A DNA stretch of 64,000 nt, taken from positions 8,929 to 72,928 of the forward strand of contig CAZUNO010000016.1 of the NCBI GenBank assembly GCA_964621445.1, read 5' to 3'. Position 1 is the stretch's first letter. Each line of letters opens with the position of its first letter. Below the pieces are notes generated by a model. The model was given only the letters and a program-made list of their open reading frames with translations. It made no database searches and was not told the origin of the DNA. Positions 7,846 to 16,794 of the stretch are shown piece after piece. The translations under genes and the position numbers were made by a program. The stretch comes from CAZUNO01 sp964621445 [NCBI: Candidatus Hadarchaeota archaeon]. GTDB lineage: Archaea > CAYQAE01 > CAYVLA01.

Positions 7846-9324
7846 ATGTCCGAACCGGGATTTGAAGAGCCTCCAAATATCGTTTTCATACTGACTGATG
7901 ACCAGGGATACTGGGCCATGGGATGTTCAGGTAATCGGGAGATAAGGACGCCCAATCTGGACCGGCTGGCCGATGAGGGTATGCGATTTGAGAACTTCTT
8001 CTGTTCCTCGCCGGTCTGTTCACCAGCCCGGGCCTCGATAATGACCGGACGCATACCATCCCAGCACGGCGTACATGACTGGATCAGAAAGGGAAATATG
8101 AGAGAAGATGATAGCCCGGCCATTGAGTATCTGAAGGGTATGACGGGGTACACTGACATACTCGCCGCTAACGGGTACTCCTGTGGTATGTACGGAAAAT
8201 GGCACCTCGGAGACAGCCTGCAGCCCCAGAAGGGCTTCCAGAACTGGTTCGTTCACCAGACCGGGGGTGGCGATTATAACGCGGCCCCGATGATAAAGGA
8301 CGGCAAGCCCTACACCGAGGATCGATATGTGACCGATGCCATCACCGATGAGGCACTGGATTTCCTGTCAACAAATGGGAATAGGAAGTCTCCATTCTAT
8401 CTCAGCGTTCACTATACGGCTCCCCACAGCCCATGGATCGACCAACACCCCCAAGAGATCGTCAATTCCTATGACGGATGCAGCTTCGATTCCTGTCCTG
8501 AGGAACCCCCCCATCCCTGGCAGATAAATTCAGCCCCCAGGGGTAAGGGAGAGAAAAGGAGGGAGATTCTGAAGGGCTATTTCGCGGCAGTAACCGCCAT
8601 GGATTCCAACGTGGGAAGAATCCTGGATGAACTTGAGAGAATGGGCATCCGAGAGGAGACCATGGTGGTGTTCATGAGTGATAACGGGATGAACATGGGC
8701 CACCACGGATTTTTCGGCAAGGGCAATGGGACATTTCCCCTGAATATGTACGATACCTCTGTTAAGATACCGGCCATAATGTCCATGCCGGGAACCATAC
8801 AGAGTGGGGTCGGCGACGAGGGACTGCACAACCAGTACGACTTCATGCCAACCTTGCTCGATCTTCTTGGGTTTGAAAATCCTGCCGGTCGATCCCTTCC
8901 GGGAACAAGCTTTGCCGGAGCCCTGCTTGACCAGGAGAATCAGGGTCGCCGGGAGGTGGTGGTTTTCGATGAGTACGGTCCGGTGCGCATGATCCGAAAC
9001 AGGGAGTGGAAGTACGTTCACCGGTATCCCTACGGGCCCCACGAACTCTACGACCTTTCGCGAGACCCCGATGAACGGGATAACCTCTACGGCAGGTCCG
9101 AGTACCTGGAAAAGGTGAGGGAACTTAGATCGGGTCTCGATGAGTTCTTCCTTAGATATGTGGATTCGAGATATGATGGAACCCAGCAGGGGGTTTATGG
9201 CAAGGGGCAGATAGCCATGGCCAAAAGGCCGGGGAGAGGAAAGAAGGCCTTCAACGGCCAGTTCAGGTATCTGGACTCTGAGGGGAATAGAAGACCAAGT
9301 ACCTACTTCCCGCCCGAACTCTGA
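7846..9324 (+). CDS. Sulfatase (formylglycine-dependent type I family)
   Basis: A 492-residue arylsulfatase/heparan-type sulfatase. The N-terminal metal site TDDQGY is followed by the C-x-P-x-R motif (VCSPARASIMTG); the Cys must be oxidised to formylglycine for activity. GKWHLGDS and the later SDNGMNMG, both sulfatase signatures, are present. There is no signal peptide, so it is probably cytoplasmic, which favours an anaerobic radical-SAM (anSME-like) activator; none is encoded in the window. The active-site Cys is intact. It could act on a sulfated sugar or a related phosphate ester. Confidence 0.88.
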   Translation: MSEPGFEEPPNIVFILTDDQGYWAMGCSGNREIRTPNLDRLADEGMRFENFFCSSPVCSPARASIMTGRIPSQHGVHDWIRKGNMREDDSPAIEYLKGMTGYTDILAANGYSCGMYGKWHLGDSLQPQKGFQNWFVHQTGGGDYNAAPMIKDGKPYTEDRYVTDAITDEALDFLSTNGNRKSPFYLSVHYTAPHSPWIDQHPQEIVNSYDGCSFDSCPEEPPHPWQINSAPRGKGEKRREILKGYFAAVTAMDSNVGRILDELERMGIREETMVVFMSDNGMNMGHHGFFGKGNGTFPLNMYDTSVKIPAIMSMPGTIQSGVGDEGLHNQYDFMPTLLDLLGFENPAGRSLPGTSFAGALLDQENQGRREVVVFDEYGPVRMIRNREWKYVHRYPYGPHELYDLSRDPDERDNLYGRSEYLEKVRELRSGLDEFFLRYVDSRYDGTQQGVYGKGQIAMAKRPGRGKKAFNGQFRYLDSEGNRRPSTYFPPEL

Positions 9325-9344
9325 CCTCGATAGGCCAATTCCAT

Positions 9345-9359
9345 GCCCCAAAATGGGGC
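9345..9359 (+). terminator. Perfect 6-bp hairpin after the sulfatase gene
   Basis: GCCCCA-AAA-TGGGGC starts 20 bases after the sulfatase stop codon and before the promoter region of the next gene. Archaeal termination mainly uses T-rich tracts, and only a modest T run follows, so this could be a processing or stability hairpin instead. Confidence 0.3.
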
Positions 9360-9455
9360 CCATTATGTAATTCCCTTAAATTTTCTAAACCAAAACGGGT
9401 GCCATTTAAGAAAGCCGAGTCATTTTGAGTGTGTAGCCTGTTTGGGAGGTCCCCT

Positions 9456-11180
9456 ATGAAGAAGCGGCCCAAGACCGGAAGCTTAGAGCTGACCGTAGAT
9501 CAAGATAGGATATTTACTGAGCTTAGTGAGAGGCTTTACACTACCTATCTTGAGGCATTTAGGGAATTGATAATCCAAAATCCCTTCGATGCCGATGCTA
9601 ACAAGATAGAGGTCAACGTTCAACCTGACTGCATCGAGGTCGAGGATGACGGGACCGGGATGGACATCGAGCTGATAGAGGAGTTCCTGATAATAGGTTC
9701 CGATTCAAAGATGGAGTCCAGACATACGAAAAGCGGTCGGCCCTTCATCGGGGGCAAGGGCATTGGCAGGCTTTCATGGGCCCAGCTGGGGGACAAGGCA
9801 GTGATCTACACCCAATGCGGGGATGAAGCCCACTTCATAGAGATGTCGAGGGGAACCAGGTCTGTAAGCGTCCACGAGGTATCGCCTCTCTGGGATCACA
9901 GCGGCACCAAGTGGACCATAAGCGAGCTCCACAAGAGGATAAAGCCCAACGAGGTATACAATTACCTCTGTGAAACGGGCGGTCTACTGACCATATTTTT
10001 TGAGGATTTCGACGTCGAGGTTAATGGCAAGTCCCTCCAGGACCAACTGCCGGAGGGGAAGAGCTTCGACATAGAGCTGTCCACCAAGGACGGGAAGGAG
10101 ATCAAGGGGGTCGCCGTCCTCACCGGAAAGGTGGAGAGGATGAGCGTCTGCGTTAATTACGTGAAGGTCGTGGACAGGGTTTTCGGGGGTCTAGGCGGTT
10201 TCGTAAACGCCAACTTTCTGCGGGAGACGAGCGACAGGAACAGCATAGTTGAAAATGATGACTACAAGTGGTTCGTGAGACGGCTGAGGAGATATCTCAG
10301 GGATAAGATGGTGAGGTGGAGCCGGGACGAACAGCTGGTAAGGTCCTACCTGGAGACCTTCAAGCACCTGGCTCGATCTCTGAGATCAACTTCCATAGCC
10401 AAGAAGATGCCGGTGGAGGTCATCGGGGTGGGCGAGAAGAAAATTGGAGATCTCAAGGGTGAGATAGTGTTCACCAGTTCCCACGACGACAGGGCCGAGA
10501 TGGCGGTCCTGAATGGATACACTGTTGTTCTGGCCACCGACGAGTACATACCCAGGCTGGTCAAGCAGGTCCATTCCGAGGCCAAATCGATCGAGGATGT
10601 CGACGTTGGAGGAAGGGCGGAGTCCTCGGCCTCCTCGGAAAGAACCAGAAGGCTCCTCAGCTCCGCTGGGATGCTGGTGAGGCAGGCTTTCGATGTAATC
10701 GAACCAGAAAGGGTCTATGAACAGACCGGCGTGTCGATAAACGTGCCCAGTGTAGATATCAACTCGGTTAGGGCCAGAAAGGCGAGGGAGCCAAAGGAGA
10801 CCGACGATAACGATGGCAAGGAGTTAGCCGATGGTAACAAGAGCGCCGGGGCCAGAAACCGGACCAGGCTGGCTACCAACACCATAACCGCCCGGGGAAT
10901 CAAGATCTCCTTCGTCGAGTATAGTAATAAGGCAGAGCCCTCCTTCTCTGCCCCCTCGGAGATATACCTCAATACCAATAACGAGTTCGTGGACAAGGTG
11001 CTGGACGCACCGGATGAACTGATGCCTCTATTCCTGGTGGACCCGGTTGCACACGAGCTGGCCCACATAATGCTGGATACGCGGGTTCACGACGAGGACT
11101 TCGTAAAGCTGAATGACTACCTGAGATATAACCTGTTTATGGGTCACCTGTCCGAACTCAAGCCCGGCCGCAAGAATTAA
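9456..11180 (+). CDS. GHKL (Hsp90-like) ATPase fused to HExxH metallopeptidase-like domain
   Basis: A 574-residue protein; the ATG at 9456 is chosen because GGGAGGT (9444-9450) lies five bases upstream, although the frame opens at a GTG at 9429. The N-terminus is a Bergerat ATP-binding fold: N-box ELIIQNPFDAD (E37, N42), DDGTG at 64-68 and the GGKGIG lid glycines at about 99-104. This matches Hsp90/MutL/MORC-type ATPases more than sensor kinases; there is no kinase dimerisation helix. The middle is charged. The C-terminus has HELAH at 533-537 with H545 and an acidic HDEDF, typical of zinc metallopeptidases of SprT-like shape. I know no named family with both parts. The ATP-grasp gene follows after 49 bases. 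Confidence 0.72.
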   Translation: MKKRPKTGSLELTVDQDRIFTELSERLYTTYLEAFRELIIQNPFDADANKIEVNVQPDCIEVEDDGTGMDIELIEEFLIIGSDSKMESRHTKSGRPFIGGKGIGRLSWAQLGDKAVIYTQCGDEAHFIEMSRGTRSVSVHEVSPLWDHSGTKWTISELHKRIKPNEVYNYLCETGGLLTIFFEDFDVEVNGKSLQDQLPEGKSFDIELSTKDGKEIKGVAVLTGKVERMSVCVNYVKVVDRVFGGLGGFVNANFLRETSDRNSIVENDDYKWFVRRLRRYLRDKMVRWSRDEQLVRSYLETFKHLARSLRSTSIAKKMPVEVIGVGEKKIGDLKGEIVFTSSHDDRAEMAVLNGYTVVLATDEYIPRLVKQVHSEAKSIEDVDVGGRAESSASSERTRRLLSSAGMLVRQAFDVIEPERVYEQTGVSINVPSVDINSVRARKAREPKETDDNDGKELADGNKSAGARNRTRLATNTITARGIKISFVEYSNKAEPSFSAPSEIYLNTNNEFVDKVLDAPDELMPLFLVDPVAHELAHIMLDTRVHDEDFVKLNDYLRYNLFMGHLSELKPGRKN

Positions 11181-11229
11181 CGGTGCCACCAAACCATTAT
11201 ATCCGCGGTGGCTTGAATTAAACAGTAAA

Positions 11230-12132
11230 TTGATAGGACTTCTAGGCACAAATCCAGAGAGCTGGCGCCTCGGGGAGATGGAGCGAGCCCTTGACGGGAG
11301 AGGCATGGATCATGTCCCTCTGTTTCCCTGGCTATTCAACACCACCATGAGCGAGGGCTCCGTTACCTGCAGATATGATGCCCGTGAGGTGACCGGGGAG
11401 TACGCGGAGTCATGGCTTGACCTGATCTATGTCATGTCCATCGGTTTCAGGGACCTACCCGAAGCTCTGTACAAGCTCCGCATCCTAAGACATCTCTCCA
11501 GGTCCGGTATCAGGATCGTGAACTCGGTGGATACCATTCAGGGCTGCAGAAACAAGGTCCACCAGACAATGGTCCTGGCCCATGAGGGATTCCCGGTTCC
11601 CCAAACCCTGCTTACAGAGAGCGTTCACCTGGCGGTTGATTTCATTATGAAAAACCAGCCCTGCATTCTGAAGCCGACAACCGGTCTCCAGGGCAGGGGC
11701 CTGTTGATGGTCCCCGAGGGAATGGACATTGGAGAGGTGATCGACTACGTTTCCTGGTTCCAGGCCAGATATGGAAGGGACGTTATCTGCGTTCAGGAGT
11801 ACGTTGAGCACCAGAACTACGACATCAGGGTTCTGGTGGTCGGGGGGGAGGTAGTCTCCAAGATGAAGAGGTTTAACCAGGATAGCTGGAAGACCAATAT
11901 CGCCGCCGGTGCCAAGCCCATGCCCTGCACGGAGGACGTCGATGAGTTGGCGCTTTCCGCAGCCGAGGCCGTGGGCGGTGAGATAGTAGGCGTTGACGTA
12001 CTCCCCTCCTCGGAGGGAAAGCGCTATCTGCTCGAGGTCAACGCGTTTCCGGGCTGGACCGGGCTGCAGGAGATTACCGACTTCAGCATAGCCGGCTCCG
12101 TTGCCGAATACCTGGGCTCCCTGGAGGGTTAA
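11230..12132 (+). CDS. RimK-like ATP-grasp ligase
   Basis: A 300-residue ATP-grasp enzyme of the RimK/MptN/CofF/LysX group, which join amino acids (often glutamate) to a carboxylate. The ATP-grasp core has CILKPTTGLQGRGLL, VQEYVEHQNYDIRVLVVGG and the metal-binding end LLEVNAFPGWTGL. It begins at TTG 11230; a TATA-like ATTATATCC at 11196-11204 suggests a short or absent leader. In methanogens the close relatives modify tetrahydromethanopterin or F420, and in other archaea they act in lysine synthesis, but the sequence alone does not choose a substrate. It may be co-expressed with the ATPase-peptidase before it. Confidence 0.8.
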   Translation: MIGLLGTNPESWRLGEMERALDGRGMDHVPLFPWLFNTTMSEGSVTCRYDAREVTGEYAESWLDLIYVMSIGFRDLPEALYKLRILRHLSRSGIRIVNSVDTIQGCRNKVHQTMVLAHEGFPVPQTLLTESVHLAVDFIMKNQPCILKPTTGLQGRGLLMVPEGMDIGEVIDYVSWFQARYGRDVICVQEYVEHQNYDIRVLVVGGEVVSKMKRFNQDSWKTNIAAGAKPMPCTEDVDELALSAAEAVGGEIVGVDVLPSSEGKRYLLEVNAFPGWTGLQEITDFSIAGSVAEYLGSLEG

Positions 12133-12153
12133 GTATGACCACTGTTGGGGCCA

Positions 12154-13560
12154 CTATCCTATGTCCTGCTTGTTCCTGGGCACCATTTCCAGTTTTCCCC
12201 GGTAGGACTTGACCAGCCCTATGACCTCCACCTCGGTTCCCACCGAAAGGTTGCTATGGGGTTGGAAGGTCAGGTAGATCCTCATCTTCCCCTCTTCGCC
12301 CTTCAGGGTAATCGAACAGGACCGGGAGTATCGCTTAATGGAGGAGATCCGACCCCGGGTTCGCACCAGGGTGAAAAGATCATCCTCGGAAATATCCTCC
12401 AGCTCCCTGTCCGAAATGGGGGCGTTTTCAACCTTTACCTGTGAAATATTTCGCGGCACCACCTGCAGTTTATCCTTGTACTCTCCAACCCTTCCCGAAA
12501 TGGTCACTACATCGCCGAGCTGGACGTCGAGCTGGTTCCCTGAACCAAAGATCGGAACGTCCAATTGGGTACCGTTGTAAATGGTCAGGAACATATTCTT
12601 GCCGGATACGAACCGGCTGACCACCGTTCCCCTTATCCTCACGTTCTGGCCCACCATCTCTTCGTTGAGCTTTTCGAAGGGCATGGTGTTGGCCCGATCG
12701 AGACTTACATCCAATGCATTCATTTCATCACCTTTCCTAGTTAGAAGTACCTCAACCAGATCCCCCTGAACCATTCCCTCGTTGACCAGCCCCTCCGGAA
12801 GTTCCAGATAGCCAGTTCGGTCATCGAGCTTTGGTTCAGAGGAGTCGAGTATCAGCCTTCCCCGACAGAGGTAAACTCCGTCCTCCTTGCGGATAGCGGA
12901 TATCTTAACTGGATCAAGCCTGGGGGATGTTGCCAGTATCTGGCTTACACGGAGGTAGATTCCCTGGTCGTCTCTCTTTATGGTACCCGCCAGGGTAAGC
13001 TCCCTACCAGCCTCTTCGACGTAGTCCTTGGAACCATGAACTCTTAGGGTAGAATTTTCATCCACAAGATGGAAGGTCTGCCCTCTGACCTGGAATGAGA
13101 TTCCCTGAGTCTTCACGGTTTGGCCAATTCTACACTTGGCCTCGGCTATTGACAAGGGCGGGGTGGGGACCAATACAACGTCCCTCTCAGTCCTGGGCAC
13201 CACCTGGTCGCTATCACGGTACTCCTCCACGGTTCCAATGACCTTTACCCTGTCCCCCACGGATAGGGCCGGGGTCTTTTCCGCTATATTGCTGAAAAGG
13301 GGGACCTCGCATTTGCCGGACTCGTCCTTAAGCTGCAGGAAAAGATGTCCGGCCTCGTGCCTTCTGATGTGGGAAATGGTTCCCACTATCTGCACGATTC
13401 TGCCCTGGTACCTTTCAAGTAGATTAACGCTGATCGGTTTAGGTTCGACCAGTAGGGAAAGACCATAGATGATGGCAATTCCGGCCAGGCTGCTGATTAG
13501 GCTGATCCTGATCAGATTCCGATTATCCACGACCCATAGTTGGGCGAAAACTTGATTCAA
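12154..13560 (-). CDS. Membrane-anchored tandem OB-fold protein
   Basis: A 468-residue protein with one N-terminal membrane segment (about residues 17-38) and then about four OB-fold repeats. Each repeat carries a recurring closing pattern: VVPRTERDV, VVPRNISQV and MVPRNKQDI end three of them, and each has a VGDRVKVIGTVEEYR-like strand. OB folds of this kind bind single-stranded nucleic acid or oligosaccharide; a membrane-tethered set suggests an extracytoplasmic or inner-surface binding role. It lies 62 bases after the AOR gene on the same strand and may share its transcript. The exact ligand is unknown. Confidence 0.7.
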   Translation of the reverse strand: MNQVFAQLWVVDNRNLIRISLISSLAGIAIIYGLSLLVEPKPISVNLLERYQGRIVQIVGTISHIRRHEAGHLFLQLKDESGKCEVPLFSNIAEKTPALSVGDRVKVIGTVEEYRDSDQVVPRTERDVVLVPTPPLSIAEAKCRIGQTVKTQGISFQVRGQTFHLVDENSTLRVHGSKDYVEEAGRELTLAGTIKRDDQGIYLRVSQILATSPRLDPVKISAIRKEDGVYLCRGRLILDSSEPKLDDRTGYLELPEGLVNEGMVQGDLVEVLLTRKGDEMNALDVSLDRANTMPFEKLNEEMVGQNVRIRGTVVSRFVSGKNMFLTIYNGTQLDVPIFGSGNQLDVQLGDVVTISGRVGEYKDKLQVVPRNISQVKVENAPISDRELEDISEDDLFTLVRTRGRISSIKRYSRSCSITLKGEEGKMRIYLTFQPHSNLSVGTEVEVIGLVKSYRGKLEMVPRNKQDIG

Positions 13561-13622
13561 TACGACGGCTGCAGGGTCGAAAACACTCTAAAAGGAAGTT
13601 CCCACCGGGGAAATCCCTGTTC

Positions 13623-15428
13623 CTATAGGTACCCTGACATATGGCCCAGCCCGTATTGATCCAGGGTTTCCCCTGTAACCTGTCCCCTGTCGTTGAGTCC
13701 CAGTTTACCATACACCAGTTCCTTGGTGTCGGCTAGTAGTTCCCTGGTGGTCGTCCTTCTGAAAGCCCTTTCGGGAAGGATATCGTCCCGGGAGTCAAAT
13801 CCGTTCTTGTTATCAATCATCCTGGAAAGGATATAGGTCTGGTAGGAACTCTTTTCGATCTCGTCCTCGTCGGTCTTGGTGTTGATCAGATTCCTCATCA
13901 GTTTAGGAAGTTCAGGTATCAGTACCTTGCGGGTGAAGTAGCAGGCTCCATTCATCTGGCAAATCATGCTGGTTGGTATGGCTTCCACTATCTGCTGGGA
14001 CCACCACTCGGAGCTGGCGACATCGTCCGGATTCTTCAGGCCTACGGTGTAGGTGCCAAGGGACGTGTGGCAGGCCCCTCTCATAGCGAAGGCATATCCA
14101 AGGTTGCTCCAGAAGGGGTAACCTGCCCCCTCCAGGCCCTTGACCTGCATGGCTATGTCCTGGTCGCCCAGTTCCTCGCTTGCCTTCTTCACACCCTCGG
14201 AAAGCAGTTGGCCCTCGTCCTCTCTATTGGCTATCTTTTCAACTAGCTCAATAAGGGCCTTCTTGTCACCAAAGGTGGGGCCCTTGCCCTTCCTTTCGTT
14301 GTGTTCGAAGTACCAACCTATTACCCCGCCCGTAGACATGGCGTCTATGCCCTGGACATCGCAAATCTGTATGGCCCTGGAGATGGCGTATGGGTCATAT
14401 ATTCCGCAGTTGGGTCCCAGGAGGTCAACGTTCTCGTAATCCATCTTCCACAGGGTTTTCCCTTCCGGGTCCTTGGGGATCTTCCAGCACATTATGGGGC
14501 ATGCGCACCCCTTCCTGGATATCGACCAGTCGTTCTTCCTGAGGTACTCGGGGTCCAGCTTGTATGCATCTTCGGGGTCCAGGTTCCGGAAGTTCTCGGC
14601 CGGTAGGGCCCCCAGGGGTACCAGGAATGCCCAGTTGCCTCCCCAGGTCCCGTGTTGCTTATATTTCTGGGTTCCTGTTCCCGAGGCTAGTTCGCGGTTG
14701 ATGGTCTTTATCCACTGGTCGAATTCCTCGTCCGGTGACAGGGGTTCTGGAGTGTGATGCTTGCCTCCCTTGAATCCGATGGCTTTCACGTTCATTCCGG
14801 CAAGCACCCTGCCTGGCCCACCTCTGGCGGCCGCTCGCACGTGGTCATTGGGCATGTAGCTGACGTGAACGCTGGCGAACCTCACCCCACGGAAGGCGGC
14901 GGGGCCAGCCGTGATGCTCCCCTTATATCCGTCCTGGTAAAGGAGGTCCACGGTCTCCATGGTGGTTACCTCCGGGTCGAGACTCCTTAGGGATACCTTC
15001 CTCTCCTTCTCGGATGAGTCTATCATTACTCCCACCGGGTCATGGGCCTTTCCCTCCAGTATCACCCCATCGATTCCACATGACTTGATGTGGGGCCCGC
15101 AGAGTCCACCCCCGGCCGCGTAGGCGATTCCGTATTTCCCGTTCTTCTCTTTCATGGGTGAATAGAAAGATACGTAGGTCCTGGTGCACCCGCTGGGAAC
15201 CCCGTTCTTGGGAAGTCCGGTCAGGAAACCGGTGTTGACGATAAATTTCTTGTAGGGATCGGTGCAGGGACTGTCCGAGAGGAATTCCTGGAAGGAGAAA
15301 CCGATGCCTCCTATCCTTCTCCTCAGGCTTACCCCCCCGTATTTTTCACGGTCCTCCTCCATCCAGTCGAGGAATTCATATGTCTCCTTATCCAGGTCAT
15401 ATTTCAGTACCTGACCACTTACAGTCAA
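13623..15428 (-). CDS. aor: Aldehyde:ferredoxin oxidoreductase (tungsten/molybdenum pterin enzyme)
   Basis: A 601-residue AOR-family protein, oxidising aldehydes to acids with ferredoxin as acceptor. The AOR N-terminal domain (GGGLCGPHIKSCGIDG), the pterin-binding AARGGPGRVLAG and the iron-sulfur cysteines at 308, 310 and 314 are present; a later Cys in GACYFT probably supplies the fourth ligand. Pyrococcus AOR uses C-x2-C-x3-C, whereas here the spacing is C-x-C-x3-C. It starts at TTG 15428, supported by GGAGGAGG inside the end of the MoaD gene. The MoaD-like gene is 5 bases upstream, a known AOR pairing. Confidence 0.88.
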   Translation of the reverse strand: MTVSGQVLKYDLDKETYEFLDWMEEDREKYGGVSLRRRIGGIGFSFQEFLSDSPCTDPYKKFIVNTGFLTGLPKNGVPSGCTRTYVSFYSPMKEKNGKYGIAYAAGGGLCGPHIKSCGIDGVILEGKAHDPVGVMIDSSEKERKVSLRSLDPEVTTMETVDLLYQDGYKGSITAGPAAFRGVRFASVHVSYMPNDHVRAAARGGPGRVLAGMNVKAIGFKGGKHHTPEPLSPDEEFDQWIKTINRELASGTGTQKYKQHGTWGGNWAFLVPLGALPAENFRNLDPEDAYKLDPEYLRKNDWSISRKGCACPIMCWKIPKDPEGKTLWKMDYENVDLLGPNCGIYDPYAISRAIQICDVQGIDAMSTGGVIGWYFEHNERKGKGPTFGDKKALIELVEKIANREDEGQLLSEGVKKASEELGDQDIAMQVKGLEGAGYPFWSNLGYAFAMRGACHTSLGTYTVGLKNPDDVASSEWWSQQIVEAIPTSMICQMNGACYFTRKVLIPELPKLMRNLINTKTDEDEIEKSSYQTYILSRMIDNKNGFDSRDDILPERAFRRTTTRELLADTKELVYGKLGLNDRGQVTGETLDQYGLGHMSGYL

Positions 15429-15433
15429 TTTTT

Positions 15434-15697
15434 TCAGCCTCCTCCTATCGGTGAAAGTAATTTAACGATGTCGTTATTGCCGATTTCCGCTTCCTTTTTC
15501 TGGGGTTTTGTCCATACTCCGTCGTTTACAACTACGGTTAGGGATTCTATGGCGTCCTTTTCATACAAGTATTTTGCCATCTTGGGTCCGTAACGTCTTG
15601 CGAGTTCATCCAACATATCCGGTATATTCGAGGCATCCGTGACATATTCCTTTTTTCCCGCTATCGACCTGAGTATGCCGTAGAGCTCAACGATCAA
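15434..15697 (-). CDS. MoaD/ThiS-like sulfur-carrier protein
   Basis: An 87-residue beta-grasp protein with the ubiquitin-like order and a C-terminal SPIGGG. In MoaD/ThiS proteins a terminal Gly-Gly is activated and thiocarboxylated to give sulfur for molybdopterin or tungstopterin. The end here has three glycines, so the last may be trimmed or the chain may work as it is. It is the first gene of the MoaD-AOR unit; TATA-like sequences (ATATATGTT on the minus strand, about 15735-15743) precede it. It probably matures the pterin cofactor of the downstream AOR. Confidence 0.82.
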   Translation of the reverse strand: MIVELYGILRSIAGKKEYVTDASNIPDMLDELARRYGPKMAKYLYEKDAIESLTVVVNDGVWTKPQKKEAEIGNNDIVKLLSPIGGG

Positions 15698-15796
15698 ACC
15701 AATCGTGACCGCGATTCCCGGGTATAATGAAAATGTAACATATATCTCCCCTATTTTCCGGGGAGTGGAACGTCAAGATGGGTTCTCTCCCGGTAT

Positions 15797-16300
15797 TTAT
15801 AGACCCTTTGGTCCATGGGATGGGTACTTTCGACCGGGCAGATACCGGATTATCAGGACCATGGCCGCCACGATGGAGATGAAGATCAGGGGCAGTATGC
15901 TGTCAGACCATATTACTCCCCAGGAAAACTGCTGGAAACTCAGGGGGAAGAGCAGGACCTGACCCCCTCCGTAGGGATGGAGGAGCGAATCCCAAACCAG
16001 GTGGATTACTACCCCAGCCGAGAGAAAACCAAATACGGTGTTCCTCTTGTTCTTTGGGAAGAAACGGGAAGCTAGGAGGGCAACGAGTAAGGCGCCAACC
16101 GGGGTGGCCAGGGGTAGTGAAAACGCGACCAGATCCACACCGGCATAGGTTTTCAGAAGATAAAAGGGCTTTACAAGGTCCGGAAGCACGCTCCCCACGG
16201 CGGCCGCCCCCAGGTGGGTCTCCGCATCCCTTCTACCCAGAAGGAAGGTAATCTCGCAGAAAACCACTGACGATAGCACATAGGTCAGCCAATCAGGCAT
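15797..16300 (-). CDS. Membrane-bound YdjM-like metal-dependent hydrolase
   Basis: A 167-residue membrane protein with four or five hydrophobic segments and conserved polar sites ETHLGAAAVGSVLPDL and VIHLVWDSLLHP. This is the LexA-binding, inner-membrane-associated putative hydrolase (YdjM/DUF457) pattern, whose histidines are thought to hold a metal. The ATG at 16300 is preferred; it overlaps the upstream gene's stop by 8 bases (16293-16300), pointing to coupled translation. Function is unknown in any organism. Confidence 0.68.
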   Translation of the reverse strand: MPDWLTYVLSSVVFCEITFLLGRRDAETHLGAAAVGSVLPDLVKPFYLLKTYAGVDLVAFSLPLATPVGALLVALLASRFFPKNKRNTVFGFLSAGVVIHLVWDSLLHPYGGGQVLLFPLSFQQFSWGVIWSDSILPLIFISIVAAMVLIIRYLPGRKYPSHGPKGL

Positions 16301-16757
16301 TCCTACGCCTCCATTCCATGCTGCTAAGGTCGGGTTTCCATTCCCTGAGGAAAAGGACCAGGATGGCCCCCAGGCCAACGAAGGACAGTGCATAAAGCCT
16401 CCTAGTGTCCCGGTATACATGGATCTTGTTTACATCCAGGTAGGCCCGTTCCGAATACAGTGTCCCGTACACGATCACGTACTGGCCTTCCATGAGCTCC
16501 TTACCCCCGCCATAGACCGCGGTGATTTCATCCCCCATGGTAAGCAGGGTGAATGTGCCGTTTTTGGGGTTTAGATCCCTTATGGTCCCCTCGGACCGGA
16601 AGCTGACGTTCTCGTAGCGCACGGGGTCCTTCTTGATTTCATCGACCGATGAGTGGCGTTTCCCGTATTCGTAATGTGAGTAGAGGCAGAGCGAGAGGAT
16701 GATGAGGATAAGAACCGCCTTCAACGGTATGCGGGCCATATCTAGCATGGAATTCAC
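16293..16757 (-). CDS. Two-helix membrane protein with OB-fold-like loop
   Basis: A 154-residue protein with membrane segments at about residues 9-25 and 122-140 around a beta-rich region. The central part has RSEGTIRDLNPKNG, TLLTMGDEIT and GQYVIVYGTLY, which resembles a single OB fold like that of the membrane-anchored OB protein at 12154-13560, and CcmE-like folds. The heme-binding histidine of CcmE is not present. The next gene overlaps it by 8 bases. Function unknown; the OB similarity is my reading of the pattern. Confidence 0.55.
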   Translation of the reverse strand: MNSMLDMARIPLKAVLILIILSLCLYSHYEYGKRHSSVDEIKKDPVRYENVSFRSEGTIRDLNPKNGTFTLLTMGDEITAVYGGGKELMEGQYVIVYGTLYSERAYLDVNKIHVYRDTRRLYALSFVGLGAILVLFLREWKPDLSSMEWRRRNA

Positions 16758-16794
16758 ATCTCACTGAGCCGTTTAATCAAGTATTACCAGCTTA

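Noticed and set aside
9429-9455. GTG start for the GHKL ATPase
   Set aside because: It lies before the good ribosome-binding site at 9444-9450; ATG 9456 is better placed.
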